Positions 56,007-64,000 of a stretch of DNA of 64,000 nucleotides are shown piece by piece. The number at the start of each line of letters is the position of its first letter. Position 1 is the first letter of the stretch. The stretch is taken from positions 86,341 through 150,340 of the forward strand of contig JAMKCH010012490.1 of the NCBI GenBank assembly GCA_023653785.1, in the 5' to 3' direction. The stretch is from Ophioderma brevispina (Eukaryota; Echinodermata; Ophiuroidea; Amphilepidida; Ophiodermatidae). The notes beneath the pieces were generated by a model. It was not told the DNA's origin. It saw only the letters and a list, made by a program, of their open reading frames with translations, and did not search any database. A program made the translations under genes and the position numbers.

Positions 56007-56156
56007 CTGTATTGCTCCAGCACGACCAGTGCTATGCACAAACTAAAGTATGAAAATTATCATCGCTACTTGACACCTGATTCTCAATCATTTTTCTGCT
56101 TGTTCTTGAAGATCTTGGCGTAATCACAGGATTGGAACTGACAGCCTCTTCCACTT
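56007..56156 (-). CDS. Candidate internal exon, phase 1-1, with an in-frame stop
   Basis: On the minus strand CTTCAAAACAG precedes and GTATACAGC follows. Joined to the exon at 57,645-57,828 the frame reads EVEEAVSSNPVITPRSSRTS, then RKMIENQVSSSDDNFHTLVC, followed by TAG about 25 bases before the donor. Either the true donor is earlier (CAG then GTGTCAAG), the exon is terminal, or the stop marks an error or a dead gene. Ser/Thr/Arg-rich with no domain. Confidence 0.3.
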
Positions 56157-56159
56157 CTG

Positions 56160-57020
56160 TTTTGAAGACAAGCATATTGAGAGAGAAATATTGAGTCATG
56201 GGAGGAATTCTTTGTAAACACAACAACACAAAATTAACATACGGCAAACATACTGCTTCGGCATGGGCCCCACAAAAGTTATTTCTAGACCTACACAACG
56301 CCCTGTGCCGCGCATTCTTTGAGATCTATACAGGGCCCTGGCTCCCTTGCGCAAAATTCATTTTTCTAAATCTAGAGGTCACCCAGCACCCTGCGCGGTG
56401 CCTAGCTCTGCAAAAAAAGAGGGTGCACACTGGTGCCCCCCTAAATCTGCCCCTGGGCTGGTCTAATCCATATGGGACTGGTGTAGATAGGCAAATAAAA
56501 GATAATAGTTCTTATCTATTAGGTCCGCACATTTTGATTATGGATCATTTTAACCTGCAATATGTGATGCGATCTGTAAAAACCGTCCACAGGGTCCAAA
56601 ATTTATATTTTTTAATAGTTTTGACTATCATTGCAAGATTTGAAAGATAAAGTTTCCATAACTTTTACTTCTTTCTTCTATGAATCACATATCAAAAGTT
56701 ATGCCTATACAATCTGACAAAATAAAGGACAACATAACAGATTTGAAGGTATTTTCTTTATTTTTTCAAACCTGTCCTGTGGCGACATGTGGCGGGTTTT
56801 CCCAGATCACATCACAATAACTCTAATCATCTCTGCTAATCAGACCAACACAATGTGACATAAGAACAATTTCACCAAAATCTTAATGCAAATTACAGTG
56901 GGTTCTGATCTCATTTGAGCTTTACATGTTACACCGTCCAAAAACCCTGTCTTCGATGTGCTTACCCTTATTAAAAATGTCAAAACAAACAAACCCATCG
57001 ATCATTGAAATAATGATAAT
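56160..57020. other. Unassigned DNA, presumed intron
   Basis: No conserved repeat or gene is identified. The plus-strand open stretch 56,198-56,650 lacks a domain and contains GCGC-rich dispersed sequence. I do not consider it coding. Confidence 0.35.
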
Positions 57021-57059
57021 AATAATCACTAGTACGCATACTTATGGAGACTAGAAACA

Positions 57060-57445
57060 CAACTTTCAGTATGAAACATCACAAATAAAATCTGTCGTCC
57101 ATACGGGACCTAGACTTTGGAATAAGCTTCCTGAATCTATACTCAAGCTAACACCTGAAAATATTCAAGAAGTCCTTCCGCTCTTTTCTTAGTCCCCAAA
57201 TGCCATTCCTTTCTAAATATTAATTTCTTAAAACATCAACAAAGTTTGTCTCATAAATATTCTTGCATTTTGCAAATGCGGTGCAGTCGCCACTCCCCGC
57301 AGCGGTCGTTGGTGACCGCTGTGTTGAGAGTTAACGTGACCAAGAATATACTATTAGATGTTTAGTTCTGCCACCGCCCAGTCCTTGTCCTTGTGTTTTC
57401 TTGTGTCCTGTTCTGTGTTCGTTTGTTTGTAGCTTTAATAAGGTG
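57060..57445 (+). mobile_element. LINE 3'-end fragment
   Basis: The plus strand reads SVVHTGPRLWNKLPESILKL near 57,095-57,155, the GPxxWNxLP signature of the C-terminus of many non-LTR RT proteins. A stop, a short 3' UTR, and an AATAAG stretch at about 57,437 follow. Only the last about 40 codons are present. Confidence 0.65.
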
Positions 57446-57644
57446 GTGCAACAACTTTTCAGGCTTTGCCTTTAATTGCCTCTCCTTCATCTACCTTTTT
57501 TAATCTTTTGATGTGTTGATTTTTTTGTTGTTGATGTTAATACGAATACGCATATCAAGTTTCATGAATATCCATCAAATCTATTGGTATCTACACATAA
57601 GTAAGCAACTGATCAACTTACTCCTCTTCTTGCAGTAATTTTAC

Positions 57645-57828
57645 CTGCCCTTTGAATGGTTTCCACATTCATAGCACTCCCTTTCTCATGATTTGACTGG
57701 ATCCCTCTGATGATCGGATGGGAAACTTGGGCCATAACTCTGAAAGGGTAACTCTGTTTGGAAGGCCAGAACTGGCGCTGCTTCAAGTTTTGGCTGCAGT
57801 TCTTGGTCAGTGGCAGCTGGACTGGAAT
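57645..57828 (-). CDS. Candidate exon, ends in phase 1
   Basis: On the minus strand TTCATTTTCAAG precedes and GTAAAATTAC follows. The 184 nt are fully open in one frame (IPVQLPLTKNCSQNLKQRQF, then WPSKQSYPFRVMAQVSHPII). A second frame (SSPAATDQELQPKLEAAPVL and on) is open for about three-quarters and is also protein-like. Ends in phase 1, matching the next candidate exon downstream. Product unknown. Confidence 0.3.
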
Positions 57829-57867
57829 CTTGAAAATGAATAACATTACATTTGTACTTGTCATTTT

Positions 57868-58200
57868 ATTAAAGCAACACAGGCACATTTTTACAAAATA
57901 AAATTTCTTTAAGTGTTCTCAATACTAGTCTAGGACGTGAAGAATACTATTTTTGGAACACAAAATTTACCCAAAAACATTATGTTGGAGCTTTGAAGCT
58001 AAATACATCCAGTGAGCCTGTGGAACCTGTTATAAGTTTCTCAACAAAAGTTTAAATCACATTGATATCAAACCCATTACTCGATCCTGTATATTAAAGC
58101 CACAAAGGCACAGACCGGTGGGAATCCCGAGAGAATCAACTCCAGTGGTGATTTTTTTTTTTTTTTTTTTTATTTTTTTTGTGTTCAACCACCACAAGTC
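57868..58200 (+). repeat. Dispersed repeat, copy 2 (partner at 30.0 kb), with poly-T
   Basis: TTAAAGCAACACAGGCACATTTTTACAAAATAAAATTTC is matched at 30,004 (quoted there in part). GTGGGAATCCC..GAATCAACTCCAG matches 30,298. A T-run of about 20 lies at 58,151-58,171. Confidence 0.55.
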
Positions 58201-59240
58201 TTCAGTCTACTGATAAAACCACCTGGAGTGATTTCCATCTATAAAATCCTTCTTTTACTCCTACTCCCCATTGTCAATTTTTTTGAATGTATTGCACAGA
58301 TGTGTTGCCAATGTTCTAGAAATCTATACATGTGAATAGTAAGGCATAAAATTTTGTACTTGTCCAAACAACATATTTTGCCATTATATAGGGATCATTG
58401 ATTCTAACTAAATGCCCACACTGGAAGCCTAATTTCTGTTCATTTCATCCATTACATGAAAATACCAACTTATGAAAATGACCCCAACTTGACTTTCATC
58501 AACCACAGTACAGTTCAATGTATATACAATGGCGACTTTACATGCACTATTTTGAATAACCCCCGGAACTGCAACAATTTGTAACACATCTAATTACAAT
58601 GGTTTTTGAGTGATTAAATATGTTGACAGGCTGACATGAGACCATGAAACGTGAATTCTTAAGTGCTGCAATGGTGCCTTGGGGGGGTGTCAATCAAAGT
58701 TTTGGTAACGTGGAGGGGTGTCAATTTATTAAATTGATCCAATCATGTTGAAAAGTATAACCATGCTGTGTGTCCCTAACCATAAGAATTCAGAAAAGGT
58801 ATAGTTTTTTGTAATATCGACAGCCTAAATGTTTCAGGTATAGGCCCAAAACAGCAAAATCAATAAAAAGGGTCATTTCAGTAGTACATGGGACCTATTT
58901 TAAATTTGCTCCGATTTGGATAAAAAATGTGGAGTTCATAGGATTTACATAAGAATAGTTTTTTGACTGTTTTAAAAATAAAAATGCTTCGTTTCCAATG
59001 TAGGGGGAACAGAAAGTCAACATACATTTAATTGCATTCATGAGGCTTGACCTTGGTTTTCACACCCTTGTGTAACAAGCATTTGAGAACACACAAAACC
59101 TATTCCCTTGTTTTATCCTATGAGCTCTACCAATATCCTTCGATCAGTATTGTGCGGAAGTCCAATAAATTTTTTCAGGGGTTTCTGAAAATAAACTTTG
59201 ATGTCTCAATCCTTGCTCTTTCATGCAACACCTGTGCAAA
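58200..59240. other. Unassigned DNA, presumed intron or intergenic
   Basis: No gene is supported. A GGGGGGTGTCAATCAAAG / GGAGGGGTGTCAATTTAT direct pair lies near 58,685 and 58,715. Confidence 0.4.
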
Positions 59241-59243
59241 CAT

Positions 59244-59988
59244 CAGTGGCGTAGCCAGGATTTTGTTGACGAGGGTGCAACAGATTTGTGAATGTACCGA
59301 CACATGTAGGCCGACAACATATTTTTCGCGGCTCGCTACGCTCGCCGGTTGACCCAAATTTTTTTAAACCATCGCCTCCTAATTCTGAAGACGTGGGGGA
59401 GTGGTGGATTTTTCGTGTCAAAGCAAAAATTAATAGGGTAGTAGTATTTGACCAATACCATTTATTAGTAACCAATTATTTTCAAGGAAGCTCTATCAGG
59501 CACCAGCGCACTCAAAAAAAGCTTACAGCTTTTAAAGGTGCAACAAGAATTTTTTGAGGCACCCACATATTGGTGTCTATAGTAATTTCATATAGACGAG
59601 ACACAATCGATTTCTTACCTTGTTATTTGGCTACAGTCAGAGAGAGAACAAAGGTGATTTTGGTGATTTGCTTGTATTTCAATATAAAACATCGCTTGAA
59701 TTTCGTATTTGCTCCTTACGAAATTCGAAATTTCACACAAGTTTTGTACTAAAGAAACATTTCTCAGCTTAAATCCTTTTGAGATGAGGTTATTTTTATG
59801 AAGCCCTTACATTAGGGCAAAATCAGTACTTTCAATTTTTTGGTGCTCGACACTTGATTATGTGAAATCTCTCGTTGCACCTTTAAGACAATTAAAACCG
59901 ACGGACCGTTATGTACCGACAAAACCATCTCGGTCGGGGGGGGGGGGCACATTCCCTCCTGCCCCCCCTCTGCTAACGCCCCTGGGCA
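59244..59988. mobile_element. Non-autonomous element with CAGTGGCGTAGCC end
   Basis: The left end CAGTGGCGTAGCCAGGATTT and the right end CCCCTCTGCTAACGCCCCTGG form a short imperfect inverted terminus of a kind frequent in animal DNA transposons. The interior holds the 59.5-59.85 kb block shared with 53.16 kb and a G-run. No intact transposase. Confidence 0.55.
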
Positions 59989-59989
59989 A

Positions 59990-60940
59990 ACATTCGTGCC
60001 AAAATCGTTCCCAAAAGTTGCACCTTATGGACATTGCAGTGTATGGGTAACACTAACATGCGGAACTAAATGTAGGTATACGCTTATTCAGTGGGAAATG
60101 CTCTTTGTTTAAAATCAATACATAATATGGATTCCTTGCAATGTAAGCTGTTGTACACACAGCGACCATTGAAAACCATAAAGGGCAACTTTAGTAAAGG
60201 AGTATTTGGCATCTTTTGGTACATCATATCTTGGCCATTTTGGCACGATTCTTTACAGTGAGACAATGAGGTGTACATGACAAGCAAAGCTAAACAAAAT
60301 GTATATTTTGAACTTCAAAAATTATTGGACTTTGGCAAAAACACCAATTGAAATAATGCTGAGATAATTTTTGTGGCGAATGTACTAGCCGAAAAATGAG
60401 CGGAAAACATACAGGAAAAGGGGGGAGCGAGCGAGATAAGAGTACCATAAGGGGTGTAAAATTGGTTAGCATGCTATTCCTAATTTAGGTCTTTTTAAGA
60501 GGTGGGCAGCCATGTATGGGGAGTATCAAGGTCAGGTGACAATTAAGTGACCCCCCCTAGGACTTTTTCAAGAAAATCAGGGGAATTGTGGAGTTATGTT
60601 AGGTATGTTGGCGATGGTCTCAGGACTGTATGCGAATGGTCTAGGACTGTGAAACAGAGAAAACAGCCCTAGGTCAGCTCACTCTCACACTTACTGTATT
60701 TCAGAAGCCCGGTATCACACAAGCCAACTTGAAACAATTGTCTGATGACATTACATAAACCACAACTGACCCTTTTTTTAGAGCCCAGGCCAACCAACAA
60801 TCATTTTTTATTAGGGCTAAGATACAGGTTTTTTCCATATGGTCCTACCCATTTGACCACTGAATAAACCATATTGAATATCTGTTAAAGTGTCAGAGGA
60901 GATTTTTTTTAGGATCGAATTCTCTCAAATTTCACTACCG
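59990..60940. other. Unassigned DNA
   Basis: No gene or shared repeat is recognised. Confidence 0.4.
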
Positions 60941-60949
60941 AGAATCGGT

Positions 60950-61262
60950 TTGTAGACCACTACCGAGAACGTTTGGAAGGTTTATCAGCGGACAAACATG
61001 TGTCAAAAGACAACCGTCAAACCCTGTTATTGAACTTGCCTGCATCACATAATCGTTCTCCCTAGAAAACCATGCTTTGACTTTCTGTAGTGCACGACAA
61101 ACTACTAAACATCATCTTATTACTAAAGAGACGGCTATTTTTGCTTATTCATCTTCAGGTGTGATCTAATAATTTGTAGCATTCCAATATGTAAAAAACC
61201 GGGGTTCGAGAAAAATGGGGGCACTCTTTCTCTGGGACTCTCCTCATGTCTCTTTAAGGTTT
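60950..61262 (+). repeat. Dispersed repeat, copy 2 (partner at 48.1 kb)
   Basis: Colinear with 48,120-48,412, including TTGTAGACCACTACCGAGAAC and the end CATGTCTCTTTAAGG. Diverged by many small indels. Confidence 0.6.
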
Positions 61263-61334
61263 CTGAATATAAAAATGTTTCACAAAATACACAGCGCTCC
61301 CTCAGACCAGCATGTGTTGCCTGCCATCGTGGTT

Positions 61335-61590
61335 TGTAAATGATAGGCCTCATATATGACCTTTGACAATTGATATGTGACGCTTTAACCTCATAAACAA
61401 ATGTGAGTTTGTAATCACCATAAACCAATTTGGTTCCAATTGAACTTTTCAATTGAGGTCACTTTACTTTCAGCCTATCTTACAACTTGAACACAGATGA
61501 CCTTTGACCTTGCATGTGACCTTCGACCTCACCAACAAATAGGGATCCCATGTTGCCATCTAATGATGCAGGTTTGATTTAAATCCATTG
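61335..61590. repeat. Dispersed repeat carrying TGACCTTTGACCT
   Basis: TGACCTTTGACCTTGCATGT lies at 61,498 with flanking GACCTCACCAACAAATAGGG and TTTGGTTCCAATTGAAC phrases, as at 44.7 and 45.9 kb. Confidence 0.6.
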
Positions 61591-61599
61591 AATTATGCA

Positions 61600-62590
61600 T
61601 ATATTAACAGGCAATGTTAACCCTTTTGCACATGAAGAAACAACAAATCAACAACATCAACAGACAGCACCAGTGGACAAAGTGATCCCTATGTGTTTTC
61701 CTGGCCTTAGGCAGGCGACACAAAGTGGACAGATGGGTCACCTTATGGTAACACCCATTAGAATACATCCATTTTCCCTGTGTCACAGGATTGGTGGTAA
61801 CTTGTGGTTTGCGCCAAGATTCTTTAGAAATCAAAAGGGGCAATCCCAGCATGCTTACTGGATCTTAGACCTGCGCGCACGATCTGAATCCTGAAAGTAG
61901 AAAAATCTATACTGCAATTTAATATTGCATAGATCCCCCCCCTGGCAGAGACATCTAACAGGTCAAAGGTCACACATGGAACAGAGGAAAAGCTATGGGA
62001 TATGGAATGACATAATTTTGTCTCGTCTGACGTAGCGCAGTGGCGATGTGTGCGAATATCGAGTGCTGCCTTTCAGTTGTAGCTGCGCTTGTGTTTTGAC
62101 TACGTTCGCAATGAAAGCTGGTACAATGTATACGCCGCGTCATTACTCATTACTTAAAGTGGACAGAGTATAGTCACCTTGTCAATCATGACATATTGGG
62201 TATGAGCTTTATTCTGAAGAGACTTGATTAACAGTCTGAAAAATTTCAAATATCGGGATGGTATTATCTACTGCAAAATCTAAATTCTCAAGTGGCAAAT
62301 ACAGACAGGAGAATCCATTTGACAAAAAGCCTGAAAAAAAAAGCGTGAAAATGACTAAAATAACCCTAAACTGGGCTGAGACAATCAAATTGAATATTAA
62401 ATCTGAATGACAAAAAAGAGTGTGAATTCAGGCAAAAGCCTGAAGATTCTCATGACCATGCAAAAAAAGATTCCCAAATTACTGCGTAATAGGTAGTGTA
62501 GATTTCATGTTACTGCCCACAAAAACCCCACGTTACCACACATTTGAGAAGAATAGGGACGCGAGGTCCCAAATAGGTAATACGATTTAT
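61600..62590. other. Unassigned DNA
   Basis: A minus-strand stretch starting at 61,890 after TTTTTCTACTTTCAG has a good acceptor but no convincing open frame or donor. Nothing else is supported. Confidence 0.3.
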
Positions 62591-62593
62591 TGT

Positions 62594-63120
62594 TGGTCAA
62601 AGGAATAGAGAGCAATATAATGCCCCTACCTAAGTGAACCCAGAATGCCCCTTGACCTTCAATCTGTTACCACATAAGATCAATAGTCTCAATGGATAAG
62701 TAAAAGTATGCAACTTGCTCCCTCACTGCCCACTAAAAAGCTATTGATAAGTTGAAAAAAGTGACAACCAAAAGGTATTAGTTAGAGCAACATAATAGAT
62801 TAAGTGACCCCAAAGACCTTTGACCTCCTCATCTGTTATCCCCCTTTATTTCAATGTATAAGCATAACAGGTATGCACTCAATCCATCAATGGACTAAAA
62901 AGCTACAGTTAGTAAGTGAAAAGTAGTTAACCAAACGGTGATAATAGAGCAATATAATGACCCTAAGTGACCCCTGCATGAAGTCCTTTGACCTATTCAT
63001 CTGTTACCTGCAATAAGACCCCTGGTATGCAAGTATAAGCACACCAAGTATTGATCGTTGATCATCACGGGACTTACAAAGTTATAGCAAGTTTTGAAAA
63101 AGTGTCAACCAAAAAGGTGG
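62594..63120. repeat. Tandem repeat, three units of about 165-175 bp
   Basis: Units start at about 62,596, 62,766 and 62,927, each with AGAGCAATATAATG-like, AAGTGACCCC, CTTTGACCT..ATCTGTTA and a terminal AAAGCTA.. CAACCAAAAGGT block. A fourth partial start lies at about 63,104. Confidence 0.7.
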
Positions 63121-63296
63121 ATAGTTTCAGACCACAAATCATGCAGACATAAGGTCTTTCAGATCGCAGCGAATGACTAAAATGTAATATATGGCAAAAA
63201 TATCTAAAAAAAACCAAAATGGTCGGTAACCACATAGCTACTCCGGGATGGTGCACACAACTTGCTGTGTGTACAATCTGTATATGCAGCAACATA

Positions 63297-63468
63297 GACG
63301 GGAGTTTCCGTAATCCTGACCCATCTGATGCACCTTTTTCTGCCCACACTTATGAATTCGGGATCCCTTCACGGAATAAATCACCGGCTTATTCCGTTAA
63401 GGGGTTCTGAATTCATAAGTGTGTCAGAAAAAGTGTTTCGGATGGGTGAGGTTACGGAAACTCCCGCC
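63297..63468. repeat. Fold-back element, CGGAATAAA core
   Basis: GGGAGTTTCCGTAATCCTGA, CCATCTGATGCACCTTTTTC and CACACTTATGAATTC on the left are each inverted on the right, with a core CACGGAATAAATCACCGG / CTTATTCCGTTAAGG and almost no loop. Arms of about 85 bp have few mismatches, suggesting a young element. Confidence 0.8.
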
Positions 63469-63609
63469 ATAACCTCCAATTGAAAAGCAGAAGGAGCTAT
63501 TAGCGCGTTGCCACCACTTCTGCCACAAATGGAAAACATTCTAAGAACAGCTAACTTTTTTATTGATTTTAATTCTTCTTACTCATTTCAAAAATAATTC
63601 TTGGCCTAC

Positions 63610-63694
63610 CTTGCATGGCGGAGAGTTTTCTGTGTCTGCTGCTTCGCTGCTCTTGATTTTCTTGTATACAGCATTTCATTTTCTCTGTGATTTG
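63610..63694 (-). CDS. Candidate small exon, Gln/Arg-rich
   Basis: On the minus strand GAGAACTAG precedes and GTAGGCC follows (CAAG then GTAGG is a strong donor). The 85 nt are open as QITEKMKCCIQENQEQRSSR then HRKLSAMQ and end in phase 1. No domain. It could be a 5' exon of the gene whose other candidates lie at 57.8-45.1 kb. Confidence 0.3.
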
Positions 63695-63699
63695 CTAGT

Positions 63700-64000
63700 T
63701 CTCAAAAAAGAATACAAAATGTAACAAACATTCTTTTCGACTAACTATGGTTCTCTTTTCACACGCTTTACAAATTATTATATTAAGATACAAAATAAAT
63801 GATACAGCAGGGCAGACATTGGCTGTTCCAGATAGATTCCATAACCCCCCTATGGAAGGCAGATCAATAACCGATTAGAATTACCAGTTTTGCTTTCCAT
63901 AGGGTAGGTATGGATGTCATTTGTAAGGCAATGTCAATAGGGGGGGGAACCGCGTGCCGCAAAACTTCAGACGGGTGTTTAAAAACCGTTTGTACATCCT
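63700..64000. other. Unassigned DNA at window end
   Basis: No gene or repeat is recognised. A GGGGGGGG run lies near 63,940. Confidence 0.4.

Noticed and set aside
56198..56650. 150-codon plus-strand frame
   Set aside because: No domain, and overlaps the minus-strand side of a presumed intron; likely chance.
61660..61890. Exon after a strong acceptor at 61,891-61,892
   Set aside because: All three frames contain stops or lack a credible donor; a 20-nt microexon is possible but cannot be supported.
62594..63120. Possible CRISPR-like array
   Set aside because: Units are 165-175 bp, diverged, with no short repeat/unique spacer pattern; the genome is eukaryotic.

Overview
The window reads as a stretch of an animal nuclear genome, most likely an invertebrate deuterostome (echinoderm, hemichordate or similar). 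It is AT-rich and dominated by decayed transposable elements. No operons, rRNA, tRNA or CRISPR were seen. Coding signal is split by stops, frameshifts and candidate introns. The deuterostome guess rests on a Ty3/gypsy element with the integrase-before-RT order described for the Gmr1 group, a GTF2IRD2-like hAT transposase relic, and marine-invertebrate-style dispersed repeats. It is an inference, not a species call.

Region by region. 0.6-1.3 kb holds a degenerate direct repeat. 1.6-2.5 kb holds a decayed minus-strand ORF with a CXC-like cysteine motif. 2.7-3.8 kb holds two fold-back elements around a LINE RT remnant. 4.6-18.5 kb is one nested block: an LTR retrotransposon (8,238-15,547, minus strand, Gmr1-like order gag-PR-INT-RT-RNaseH) sits between two direct copies of a LINE 3' half (5.31-7.40 and 15.69-17.80 kb). 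Outside these lies an inverted repeat (4.61-5.05 and 18.29-18.52 kb), whose right copy is split by a TIR element (18,528-19,341). 19.4-21.96 kb is a strongly purine-biased LINE relic (plus strand). It abuts a minus-strand hAT transposase relic (21.96-24.11 kb) that is itself split by a MITE. 24.8-28.8 kb has two related minus-strand LINE RTs separated by degenerate repeats. 34.2-37.3 kb holds an L1/Tx1-like RT and a large fold-back with an AT-microsatellite core.

From about 45 to 63.7 kb the minus strand carries short stretches that look like exons of one or more host genes. The best is a TAZ-type zinc-finger exon at 48,755-48,912. Five others form a mutually phase-compatible set, but one has an in-frame stop, so the gene model is tentative. 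The presumed introns are packed with MITEs and tandem units: TTAA-flanked elements, fold-backs, a roughly 130-bp repeated unit and repeats carrying TGACCTTTGACCT boxes.

The strongest unusual signals are the Gmr1-type element in its nested setting, and four fold-backs with unrelated arms but a shared CGGAATA core motif. The TAZ exon and the many-copy unit inside the candidate gene come next. All coordinates of decayed elements are approximate (tens of bases) unless a sharp boundary is described.
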